Assembly (NCBI RefSeq): GCF_028610705.1
Contig: NZ_JAQQWT010000002.1
Coordinates: forward strand, 186,001 to 250,000
Length of the DNA: 64,000 nt
Direction: 5' to 3'
From: Halalkalibacter alkalisediminis
GTDB lineage: Bacteria; Bacillota; Bacilli; Bacillales; Bacillaceae_D
The position numbers were made by a program, and so were the translations under genes. This document shows, piece by piece, positions 20,128 to 27,897 of this stretch (within the stretch, counting starts at the first letter, position 1; every line of letters begins with the position of its first letter). The notes beneath the pieces were generated by a model. It had not been told where the DNA came from and did not search any database. It saw nothing but the letters and a program-made list of their open reading frames with translations.

Positions 20128-21702
20128 TTACACTAAGATCGCTGTTCCTTTTTCAAGCGATAATCCCATTTTCCCTTCTTGGAATATACGTGTGTCCATT
20201 AGCTGAACTCTCTCTGGTACAATTGGTTTAAAATCCATGTGTGCAAGGATATCTTTTTCAATGTCTATTCCAGGTGCAACTTCTAGTAAGAGGACGCCAT
20301 TTGGGGTTAACTCAAACACCGCTCTCTCTGTGACATACAGAATGGTTTGTCCTGTTTCATTTGCATAATCTCCACTAAATGTAATGTGTTCGACTTCTTG
20401 TAAAAATTTATTAATCTTTCCTTCTTGTAGAATTTCGAGTCTGCCATCAGCAATCTTAACTTTTAATCCTCCTGCCGTGAACGTCCCGCAGAAAACAACC
20501 TTCTTAGCATTTTGTGTAATGTTAATAAATCCTCCAGCCCCTGCTATTTTAGGTCCAAACTTGCTGACATTGACATTTCCAAAACGATCTAATTGTGCAA
20601 GCCCTAAGAAAGCAACGTCTAGGCCACCCCCGTCATAAAAATCAAATTGATACGGTTGATCAATGATACATTCAGGATTAATGGAGGCCCCAAAGCTCAT
20701 ACCCCCAGCGGGAATTCCCCCAATTGGACCTGATTCTACGGTTAAGTTGATTAAATGGTCAACACCTTCTTCATTAGCGACCATGGATACCCCTTCTGGC
20801 ATCCCAATTCCAAGGTTCGTAATGGCATAAGGTTGTAATTCCAATGCCGAACGCCTTGCAATGACTTTTCTTTCATTTAGTGGTAATTTAGCTAAATCAC
20901 GATTAACCGCTTTTAATTCACCGCTATAGGACGGGTTATACTGTTCAGCAAAAGTCTGCATATGCTCTTGCGGTTTAGAAAGGACAACGGCATCAACTAA
21001 GATTCCGGGAATTTTAACAAGTCTAGGATCAAGACTCCCTTTTGCAACAAGCCTCTCAACTTGAACAATAACCTTTCCACCAGAATTTTTGGCAGCTTGA
21101 GCAATTGACAAGATTTCAAGTGTTCCCGCTTCTTTATGCAAGGTGATATTGCCTGCTTCGTCTGCGAACGTTCCTCTTATGAGAGCAACATCAATCGGAA
21201 ACGTCTTATAAAATAAATAATCACGTTCATTTAACTCCATTAATGAAACAAGATCTTCATTAGTTACTTCGTTTAATTTTCCACCTTGATTACGGGGGTC
21301 CACAAACGTTTTTAACCCAACATGTGTAAGTGTTCCAGGTTTTCCTGCTGCAATATCTCGAAAAAGATGCGTAATAACCCCTTGAGGGAAATTGTACGCT
21401 TTAATCTTATTTTCAATCGCTAGTTTCTGAAGCTTTGGAGCAAGTCCCCAATGTCCACCAATTACACAGGAAACGAGTCCTTCATAGCCAAGATGATTTA
21501 GGCCCTTTTCTTTTCCATCTCCTTGACCGGCAGCATAAACCAGAGTTAAGCCCGTAGGTTGACTTTCTTTTAGAAAACGTTCCTCTAAGGCTGCCGTTAA
21601 ACCTTCTGGATGACCGTTACCAACAAATCCTCCTGTTGCGACGGTGGCATCATTTGGTATTAATTTCATTGCTTCTTCTGCCGTTTTCACTTTACTTATC
21701 AT
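20128..21702 (-). CDS. Acyl-CoA:acetate/3-ketoacid CoA-transferase
   Basis: 524 residues, family I CoA-transferase with alpha and beta parts fused (YdiF or propionate-CoA-transferase type). The N-terminal half has [12 protein letters not shown] (CoA loop); the beta half has GIGMPEGV and the catalytic Glu in [14 protein letters not shown] near residue 325; [15 protein letters not shown] follows. It would move CoA from acetyl- or succinyl-CoA onto acetoacetate or a similar acid. First gene of an operon with the GntP permease and SDR, driven by a -24/-12 promoter at 21761-21776. AGGAGG precedes the ATG. Confidence 0.9.
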   Translation of the reverse strand: MISKVKTAEEAMKLIPNDATVATGGFVGNGHPEGLTAALEERFLKESQPTGLTLVYAAGQGDGKEKGLNHLGYEGLVSCVIGGHWGLAPKLQKLAIENKIKAYNFPQGVITHLFRDIAAGKPGTLTHVGLKTFVDPRNQGGKLNEVTNEDLVSLMELNERDYLFYKTFPIDVALIRGTFADEAGNITLHKEAGTLEILSIAQAAKNSGGKVIVQVERLVAKGSLDPRLVKIPGILVDAVVLSKPQEHMQTFAEQYNPSYSGELKAVNRDLAKLPLNERKVIARRSALELQPYAITNLGIGMPEGVSMVANEEGVDHLINLTVESGPIGGIPAGGMSFGASINPECIIDQPYQFDFYDGGGLDVAFLGLAQLDRFGNVNVSKFGPKIAGAGGFINITQNAKKVVFCGTFTAGGLKVKIADGRLEILQEGKINKFLQEVEHITFSGDYANETGQTILYVTERAVFELTPNGVLLLEVAPGIDIEKDILAHMDFKPIVPERVQLMDTRIFQEGKMGLSLEKGTAILV

Positions 21703-21760
21703 CTCGTTGTACCTCCTCTAAAACTTTGTATGCGCTTTCTTTTTCTACACTCTTCTTTAT

Positions 21761-21776
21761 TGCAAAAGCCATGCCA
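21761..21776 (-). promoter_or_regulatory. Sigma-54 (-24/-12) promoter of the CoA-transferase operon
   Basis: Minus strand TGGCATGGCTTTTGCA: the invariant GG and GC are exactly 10 bases apart, as required for SigL/RpoN promoters (TGGCAC-N5-TTGCA). The start of transcription would be near 21749, about 47 bases before the CoA-transferase ATG. Confidence 0.88.
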
Positions 21777-21835
21777 ACTTTAATAACTTAATAAACAGCG
21801 GATTTCAAAACATTTAAGCAGATTTAATTCCATTT

Positions 21836-21855
21836 TTGTACGGATAACCTTACAA
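21836..21855. promoter_or_regulatory. Proximal activator-site candidate
   Basis: TTGTACGG-ATAA-CCTTACAA, an 8-4-8 dyad with one mismatch, about 65 bases upstream of the -24 element. A near copy lies 74 bases further up. Likely enhancer site for the neighbouring AAA+ activator; inferred, not proven. Confidence 0.6.
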
Positions 21856-21867
21856 TCTATTAAAATA

Positions 21868-21887
21868 GTGTACGGAAAGACGAACAT
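21868..21887. promoter_or_regulatory. Weak middle activator-site candidate
   Basis: GTGTACGG-AAAG-ACGAACAT keeps the GTACGG core and part of the right arm. It is 32 bases from the proximal and 42 bases from the distal dyad, about three and four helical turns. Confidence 0.35.
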
Positions 21888-21909
21888 TAATACAGTGTAA
21901 GTTGACTTG

Positions 21910-21929
21910 TTGTACGGTAACGCTTACAA
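21910..21929. promoter_or_regulatory. Distal activator-site candidate, overlapping a cre-like sequence
   Basis: TTGTACGG-TAAC-GCTTACAA matches the proximal dyad at most positions. Its complement contains TGTAAGCGTTACCG, which fits the CcpA cre consensus at all but the last position, so catabolite repression may act here too. Confidence 0.55.
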
Positions 21930-22021
21930 ATAAACCTTTTCACTTACTCAGTAAACCCTAAACAATTTTTTTAAAAGTCTGTCACCCTGAAAAACGAGCC
22001 CTTTCAGAAATGGTGCAACAC

Positions 22022-22052
22022 TAAAAAACCTCAATACATTATTGAGGTTTCA
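22022..22052 (-). terminator. Intrinsic terminator of the sigma-54 activator gene
   Basis: AAACCTCAATAcattATTGAGGTTT-like stem with TTTTTT on the minus strand, right after the stop at 22055. Confidence 0.8.
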
Positions 22053-22054
22053 AG

Positions 22055-23764
22055 TTAATTCAAATCATACTTTGCAAGCTTTTCATAAAAAGATGTCCGA
22101 CTAATTCCCAATTGTTTTGCGGCGTTTGAACGATTTCCGTTCGTTTGTTGCAACGCAGATTGAAGTGCTTCTCGTTCCGTTTTTTCCATTAATTCAACTA
22201 ACGGTATGATGGGTTGTAAGTTAGATACTGACATAAGCTTTTCTGGTAGATGCTTAAGATCTATCCATTTTTCATGACGATCTACTAGGTTCATCGCTCG
22301 TTCAAGAACATTCTCCAATTCTCGAATATTCCCAGGCCAAGCATAATTGTAAAGTTGCTTTTCAGCTTCTTTCGTTAATGCTTGCACGTTTTTTTGCATA
22401 AACGTATTTAATTTTGAAATAAAATGATTCGATAAAATTGATAAATCTTGATTTCTTTCTTTTAAAGAAGGAATGTGGATCGAAACGACATTTAGTCGAT
22501 AATAAAGATCGAGCCTAAATTCGCCTTTTTCAACCATGTCCTCTAAATCTCGGTTCGTTGCTGCAATAATGCGAACATCGATTTTTTTTGTTGATGTTGA
22601 GCCGATTTTTTCAACCTCTTTCTCTTGAAGGACACGCAAGAACTTCACTTGCATATGAAGAGGTAATTCACCGATTTCGTCTAAAAAAATGGTGCCTCCG
22701 TCTGCAGCTTCAAACTTCCCTTTCTTTCCACCTTTTTTTGCTCCCGTAAAAGACCCTTCTTCATAGCCAAATAGCTCAGACTCTAGTAAATCTGCCGGTA
22801 TAGCTGCACAGTTTACTTTCACAAAAGACCCTGCCTGGCGCTTACTTGCATTATGTATGGAATGAGCAAACAATTCCTTCCCTGTCCCACTCTCACCTAG
22901 AAGCAAAATACTCGATTTACTTAAAGCTGCTCTTTCAGCTTCCTTTTTCGCTCTAGTTAAAGAAAGACTTTCTCCTATTAAATGGTGAAACGTATAAGCT
23001 GCTTTGTTTTGCTCCTTAAATTCCCCTTTGTACTTCTTAAGTTCTTTTTCTATGACATTGATTCGTTTATATAGAGAATTAAAATCTCCCACGTTTTTGA
23101 AGAGAACTTTTCCAACGGCTCCTTTAATCTCTCCATCTTTTATAATGGGCACACGAGTGGCAATCATATAGTCGCCGTTTATTTTTTGTAAGTCGGCAAT
23201 TTCCACTTTTCCTGTTTTGACGACTTCGTGCATTCGGGTATTTTCAATTACTTCCGTTACATGTTTTCCGACAGCTTCTTTAGGATCAACTCCAATAAAT
23301 TCACCATACTCCTTACTTAACATCGTCACAATTCCTTCTGCATCAACCATGACGATTCCATCATAGGCAAATTCCATCACTGTCTCTAACAGTTCATTTT
23401 TCTCTTGGTTTATTTGAAGTAATTGTTCCAACTGCTTGACTGAAGAAAGCAAATACAAATCATACGACTCTCCATGGACATACGCAAGTTCTTTTCGTAT
23501 AACAAAGGAACGATTATCTATTTTTATGTATTGATTGGTACCAACCTGAATCGTTTCAATCATTTTTTGTTCAAGGAATTGATTAATTTTATATTGATCG
23601 ACCTTTTTATGTTCTTTCTTGACCATACGTTCGAACATATCGTTGTGATAGTGGACCAGTCCCTTTTGATCTGTAAGGACTACAGCAAACGGCAAAGCTT
23701 GTACAATTGATTCCACTTGGTCAAAGGACCGAGCAAACTGACTTACTGTTTCTTTAATATTCAT
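22055..23764 (-). CDS. PAS-domain sigma-54-dependent activator
   Basis: 569 residues, cytoplasmic enhancer-binding protein. Two PAS-like segments occupy about residues 15-110 and 125-230 (GIVMVDAEGIVTMLSKEYGEFIG). The AAA+ domain has Walker A GESGTGKELFAH, the sigma-54 contact loop GSFTGA (Ser for the usual Ala), Walker B GGTIFLDEIGELP and the arginine-bearing RLNVV region. The C-terminal Fis-type helix-turn-helix is NRSNAAKQLGISRTSFYEKL. There is no receiver domain, so it senses a small ligand or redox state directly. It lies between the thiolase and CoA-transferase genes, both with -24/-12 promoters, so these are its probable targets. Confidence 0.92.
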   Translation of the reverse strand: MNIKETVSQFARSFDQVESIVQALPFAVVLTDQKGLVHYHNDMFERMVKKEHKKVDQYKINQFLEQKMIETIQVGTNQYIKIDNRSFVIRKELAYVHGESYDLYLLSSVKQLEQLLQINQEKNELLETVMEFAYDGIVMVDAEGIVTMLSKEYGEFIGVDPKEAVGKHVTEVIENTRMHEVVKTGKVEIADLQKINGDYMIATRVPIIKDGEIKGAVGKVLFKNVGDFNSLYKRINVIEKELKKYKGEFKEQNKAAYTFHHLIGESLSLTRAKKEAERAALSKSSILLLGESGTGKELFAHSIHNASKRQAGSFVKVNCAAIPADLLESELFGYEEGSFTGAKKGGKKGKFEAADGGTIFLDEIGELPLHMQVKFLRVLQEKEVEKIGSTSTKKIDVRIIAATNRDLEDMVEKGEFRLDLYYRLNVVSIHIPSLKERNQDLSILSNHFISKLNTFMQKNVQALTKEAEKQLYNYAWPGNIRELENVLERAMNLVDRHEKWIDLKHLPEKLMSVSNLQPIIPLVELMEKTEREALQSALQQTNGNRSNAAKQLGISRTSFYEKLAKYDLN

Positions 23765-23833
23765 TTTACACCGCCTCTCTAACAGAAGTTTGTCTAAAAG
23801 GATAGCCCAGGATCGTATAGTTGGACTTTGTTA

Positions 23834-23868
23834 AAGAGGAACTCATCCTATTAGAGTTCCTCTTTCTT
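23834..23868 (-). terminator. Intrinsic terminator of the thiolase gene
   Basis: AAAGAGGAACTC pairs with GAGTTCCTCTTT, a 12-bp stem with an 8- to 9-base loop, separating thiolase from the downstream activator gene. Confidence 0.8.
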
Positions 23869-23869
23869 C

Positions 23870-25051
23870 TTATTTTCTCTCAACAATAAGAGCTGTTCCT
23901 TGCCCTCCTCCAATACAAAGAGTAGCCAGTCCACGTTTGGCTTCTCTTCTTTTCATTTCGTGAAGAAGAGTGACCAGAACACGAGTTCCTGATGCTCCAA
24001 CAGGGTGGCCAAGGGCGATGGCCCCCCCATTCACGTTCACCTTATCAGGATTCAAACTCAGATCTTTAACAACCGCTAAAGATTGAGCTGCAAAAGCCTC
24101 ATTTGCTTCAACTAAATCCAGGTCATCAACTGTTAGTCCTGCGCGATCTAATGCTTTTCTACTTGCAGGTACAGGTCCGTACCCCATAATTTTCGGATCA
24201 AGAGCCGCATTGCCATATGAAACTATGGTAGCTAATGGCTCGATCTCAAGTTCATCCGCTTTTTCTTTTGACATAAGTACAACCATAGCTGCTCCGTCAT
24301 TAATTCCTGAAGCATTGCCAGCTGTAACCGTTCCATTCTTCTTAAAGGCAGGACGTAATTGAGACAACTTTTCCATCGTCATCCCGTGCTTAGGGTATTC
24401 GTCGGTATCAACATAAACAGGTTCACCTTTACGTTGTGGAATCTGAACGGGGACAATCTCCTCTATAAAGCGCCCCTCTCTTTGGGCAGTTTCCGCTCTT
24501 TGTTGGCTTAAACAAGCAAATTCATCCTGCATCTCTCGAGTGATTTCCCACTTTTCTGCAATGTTTTCAGCTGTCACTCCCATGTGATAGTCATTAAACT
24601 TATCTGTAAGAGCATCATAAATCATCGTATCCACTAGTTTTGCGTTGCCCATTCTTTGTCCCCATCTTGCATTTGGCATGACATAAGGGGCATTGCTCAT
24701 ACTCTCAATTCCTCCGGCTAAAATAACGTCTGCATCGCCAAGAGCAATAAACTGAGCTCCCATACTCACCGTTCGAAGCCCTGAGCCACAAAGTTTATTG
24801 ATGGCCAGTGCGGGAGTTGTTTCAGGTAACCCTGCATAAATGGCCACTTGCCTTGCCACATTTTGACCAAGACCTGCAGAAAGGATATTGCCAATTAATA
24901 CTTCATCCACTAGATCTGGCTTAATCCCTGCCCGTTTGATTGCTTCTTTTGTCGCAGCAACACCTAAGTCTACTGCTGAAACATTAGCTAGTGCGCCTCC
25001 AAAAGCTCCAACTGGAGTTCGAACAGCACTAACAATTACGACTTCTCTCAT
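23870..25051 (-). CDS. Acetyl-CoA C-acetyltransferase (thiolase)
   Basis: 393 residues, degradative/biosynthetic thiolase II type. Nucleophile Cys88 in [11 protein letters not shown], then [10 protein letters not shown], the His of [12 protein letters not shown] and the second Cys of LCIGGGQG. It would cleave acetoacetyl-CoA to two acetyl-CoA. I use the ATG at 25051 ([15 protein letters not shown]), which has AGGGAGTG eight bases upstream; the frame to 25072 adds seven unneeded residues. Single gene with its own sigma-54 promoter, fitting the last step of the ketone-body pathway encoded nearby. Confidence 0.93.
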   Translation of the reverse strand: MREVVIVSAVRTPVGAFGGALANVSAVDLGVAATKEAIKRAGIKPDLVDEVLIGNILSAGLGQNVARQVAIYAGLPETTPALAINKLCGSGLRTVSMGAQFIALGDADVILAGGIESMSNAPYVMPNARWGQRMGNAKLVDTMIYDALTDKFNDYHMGVTAENIAEKWEITREMQDEFACLSQQRAETAQREGRFIEEIVPVQIPQRKGEPVYVDTDEYPKHGMTMEKLSQLRPAFKKNGTVTAGNASGINDGAAMVVLMSKEKADELEIEPLATIVSYGNAALDPKIMGYGPVPASRKALDRAGLTVDDLDLVEANEAFAAQSLAVVKDLSLNPDKVNVNGGAIALGHPVGASGTRVLVTLLHEMKRREAKRGLATLCIGGGQGTALIVERK

Positions 25052-25131
25052 GTTTGGTTCACTCCCTTGCATACGCTTTCTTATAAAAGAAGAATTCGAC
25101 TTTTATTTGCCGAATCCTGCATAAAAAAGAA

Positions 25132-25147
25132 TGCAAGTTTTATGCCA
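25132..25147 (-). promoter_or_regulatory. Sigma-54 (-24/-12) promoter of thiolase
   Basis: Minus strand TGGCATAAAACTTGCA, GG and GC 10 bases apart. Expected transcription start near 25120, about 70 bases before the thiolase start. A TTGTACGG half-site like those of the CoA-transferase promoter lies at 25302-25309 inside the upstream lysR gene. Confidence 0.88.
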
Positions 25148-25160
25148 ATCATTTGCAATT

Positions 25161-26039
25161 TTACATGTCCATAATCTTTTCAATAAATAAATCATGAGCC
25201 CGATTTTTAAAGTCATGTTTTCCCTTTATAATCGAAAAATTGCGAGTGAATGTTCGATTGGTAATATGAATCTGTTTAATTTCATTTAATTCAAGTTCTT
25301 TTTGTACGGTTAACTTTGAGATCATGGCAATGCCTAACCCTGCGGAAACAGCTTCTTTTATACCTTGACTACTGCTAAAGATAAAGGACCGTTTGACCGG
25401 AATTTGTAAACCTTCAATTAATTGGTCACTATAAGCTCGTGTACCCGAACCTTTTTCTCTCCAAATCCATGATTGGTCGTGAAGCATATTAGGTTTCACC
25501 ATTCGAAGCTGTGCTAATGGATGGTTCGTTGGTGCGATAATAATCATTTCATCTTCCATAAAAGGAACTGCATTCACATCTAACTCTTGAAATTCACCTT
25601 CGATTAAACCTATATCTAATTGATTACTTTTTGTTTTAGCAATGACTTCTTCTGTATTCCCCACTGTCACTTCTACATGTACTAACGGATTTTCATTGGC
25701 GTAACTGGCTAAAAGACGTGGTAGGATATATTCGCCAATCGTAAAACTAGCTCCAATATTAATCGTTCCTTGAACAATATGTTTTTGACTTGCAATTTCT
25801 TGCTTTGCTTCTTCATAAAGGGAAAGAATTTTCTTCGCTCGGATATACAACATTTCACCTGCTTCTGTCACTTTTACTTGTTTAGGTGAGCGAATAAATA
25901 AAGTCGTATCCAGTTCATTTTCTAAATTGCGAATATGAAGACTCACATTTGGTTGAGATAAACTAAGGATTTTAGCAGCTCTAGAAAAATGTCTTTGCTC
26001 AACAACGGTCACGAATATTTTTAATGGGTCAATAATCAT
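25161..26039 (-). CDS. LysR-family regulator (CysL/YeiE type)
   Basis: 292 residues. N-terminal winged HTH: FVTVVEQRHFSRAAKILSLSQPNVSLHIRNLE, then an effector domain beginning about residue 90 (GTINIGASFTIGEYILPRLL). The pattern matches CysL (YwfK) of B. subtilis or YeiE of E. coli. It is divergent from a YeiH-type membrane protein 135 bases away, the usual arrangement, so it probably activates that gene in response to a sulfur ligand such as sulfite. The thiolase sigma-54 promoter begins 14 bases beyond its stop. Confidence 0.88.
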   Translation of the reverse strand: MIIDPLKIFVTVVEQRHFSRAAKILSLSQPNVSLHIRNLENELDTTLFIRSPKQVKVTEAGEMLYIRAKKILSLYEEAKQEIASQKHIVQGTINIGASFTIGEYILPRLLASYANENPLVHVEVTVGNTEEVIAKTKSNQLDIGLIEGEFQELDVNAVPFMEDEMIIIAPTNHPLAQLRMVKPNMLHDQSWIWREKGSGTRAYSDQLIEGLQIPVKRSFIFSSSQGIKEAVSAGLGIAMISKLTVQKELELNEIKQIHITNRTFTRNFSIIKGKHDFKNRAHDLFIEKIMDM

Positions 26040-26174
26040 CTATTTCTTCTCCCTTTTCGTCATTTCACATTTTTCATTTTATCATAAAAAATCCAAATAG
26101 TTGAAATAGCAAATATATATTTCCCTTATGATCACTCAACTCATATAGTTAATACATAAGAGGAGTGAATCATT

Positions 26175-27203
26175 TTGAAACAGAATGCAAGAACACCTAG
26201 AAGAAAAAATCAATCATCATTTATCATCGGTATCAGTTTGACTATCCTCATTGCGGGTATAGCTAAATATTTATCTCTTCTACCATTTTTTTCAATTATG
26301 GGTGAATTAGTTATTGCTATATTAATAGGCGTTATCTGGAGATCTACCATCGGCCTTCCGAAAGCATTCTTAAGTGGCACGGAATTTTCTAGTAAAAAAT
26401 TATTACGGGTCGGAATTATTCTACTCGGATTTCGTTTGCATTTAGGAGATGTTTCTCAGGTGGGTCCGACCGTTTTTCTGCTAGCGAGTATTAGCTTAGT
26501 TTTCACATTAGTAGTTGTCTTTTTATTAACAAGAGTCTTTCATGTTGAAACAAGACTAGGAATCTTAACAGCATGTGGAACGGCTATTTGTGGGGCCGCG
26601 GCTGTGGTTGCTATCGCACCACAGATTAAAGCTAAAAATGAAGAGATTGCCATTGGCGCAGCGATCGTTGCCATTTTAGGGACGATGTTCACCATCCTAT
26701 ATACCGTCCTCTTCCCTTTTCTCGGCTTATCAGCTAATGGGTATGGCATTTTCTCGGGAGCTACCTTACACGAGCTTGCTCATGTTGTAGCCGCCGCCGC
26801 ACCTGGTGGAGATGCAGCCGTTGATTTAGCCGTCGTAGTCAAACTAACGAGAGTGGCTTTGCTTATTCCTGTAGCGCTTGTAATTGGCTTTTGGTACTAC
26901 TTAAGTCAAACAGAAAAACAAGATAAACCTTCATTTAGATCACTACCCATTCCTTGGTTTATCATAGGTTTTTTATGTACAAGCGCTCTTTACTCTCTTG
27001 GCATTATACCAAACTTTATTGCGGATACATTGGTTGGGCTGTCTTACTTATTCATTGGGACAGCCATGGCAGGTTTGGGTTTAAACATTCAGCTATCGAG
27101 CTTAAAACAGTTTGGACTAAATCCCTTAGCTGCCTCTTTTATCGGATCCATTTTATTATCGTTAGTAGGATATCTATTAATTCATTTGTTTGGCTTAGTG
27201 TAA
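26175..27203 (+). CDS. YeiH/UPF0324 family membrane protein
   Basis: 342 residues, about ten membrane segments. Family blocks: LRVGIILLGFRLHLGDV, LTACGTAICGAAAVVAIAPQIKAK, SGATLHELAHVVAAAAPGGDAAVDLAVVVKLTRVALLIPVAL and TAMAGLGLNIQL. YeiH relatives are proposed sulfate or sulfite exporters, and the divergent CysL/YeiE-like regulator supports a sulfur-oxyanion role. AAGAGGAGTG lies before the start. Monocistronic with a strong terminator. Confidence 0.88.
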   Translation: MKQNARTPRRKNQSSFIIGISLTILIAGIAKYLSLLPFFSIMGELVIAILIGVIWRSTIGLPKAFLSGTEFSSKKLLRVGIILLGFRLHLGDVSQVGPTVFLLASISLVFTLVVVFLLTRVFHVETRLGILTACGTAICGAAAVVAIAPQIKAKNEEIAIGAAIVAILGTMFTILYTVLFPFLGLSANGYGIFSGATLHELAHVVAAAAPGGDAAVDLAVVVKLTRVALLIPVALVIGFWYYLSQTEKQDKPSFRSLPIPWFIIGFLCTSALYSLGIIPNFIADTLVGLSYLFIGTAMAGLGLNIQLSSLKQFGLNPLAASFIGSILLSLVGYLLIHLFGLV

Positions 27204-27243
27204 AACACAAAGCGACTAATCATCTAACTAAGATTATATTTAG

Positions 27244-27288
27244 ATGAAAGGAGACCTAGGAGACGTTACCCCAGGTCTCCTTTTTGTT
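27244..27288 (+). terminator. Intrinsic terminator of the YeiH-type gene
   Basis: AAGGAGACCT pairs with AGGTCTCCTT and is followed by TTTTTG. Confidence 0.85.
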
Positions 27289-27401
27289 CAAACATTTAGC
27301 ATAGGCATTCTACTTAATTTCAAGAATCCATGTTTTTTGCCCACTCATTTTTCGAGAATAAACATACCTATGTACTATAACTCAAAAAGGAGGCATCCAT
27401 G

Positions 27402-27529
27402 ATGAGTTTATATGGTGCACCCCCATTTTACGGTTACCCAACTCCTTCCCAGGCATGGGAAATCATTTGGCGTTAATCGTTGTGCTGTTTATCCTACTAG
27501 TAATTGTAGGAACAGCTTACGTTACGTAA
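27402..27529 (+). pseudogene. Frameshifted YjcZ-family sporulation peptide gene
   Basis: After AAAAAGGAGG an ATG opens MSLYGAPPFYGYPTPSQA and stops soon after. In a shifted frame from about 27455 follows the YjcZ hydrophobic signature LALIVVLFILLVIVGTAYVT and TAA. Almost the same hydrophobic segment is intact in the next gene. A one-base indel near the CCC at 27447-27450 would explain the break. The 3' part alone could be translated from ATG 27455 but has no ribosome-binding site. Confidence 0.6.
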
Positions 27530-27643
27530 CTACCCGTATAGGTATTTTTATTAAAATTGCTAGTTTATGGGTACTATCCCAAGCAATTTTACTCAAGAAG
27601 CATAACTATATGATATAGCTACTTAAAAAGGAGGTTTTCTATT

Positions 27644-27733
27644 ATGGGTTACTATGGTGCAGGTAGCGGTTTTGCGTTAATCGTGGTTCTATTCATCCTA
27701 CTAGTGATTGTGGGAGCAGCTTATATTAAATAA
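27644..27733 (+). CDS. YjcZ-family sporulation peptide
   Basis: 29 residues: MGYYGAGSGFALIVVLFILL followed by VIVGAAYIK. One glycine-rich head and one transmembrane helix, the hallmark of the YjcZ/YtrH-like small spore peptides (TIGR01732 type). A strong AAAAGGAGG lies 10 bases before the ATG. It follows a decayed sister copy, so the locus is a tandem duplication. Probably spore-membrane or coat associated; exact role unknown. Confidence 0.85.
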   Translation: MGYYGAGSGFALIVVLFILLVIVGAAYIK

Positions 27734-27897
27734 TGACAAATATAACAGAAGGGTAGGAAAATGATCCTGCCCTTCTCATTTTAATTTAAGTCATAATAAC
27801 CTTTTAAACAGCTTCTTAGCCATCCATTGAACTTTTCTACTATTTAATTAAATGATATAATCTACTAACTTCAATAAGATTGAAAGGATTTTGACGC

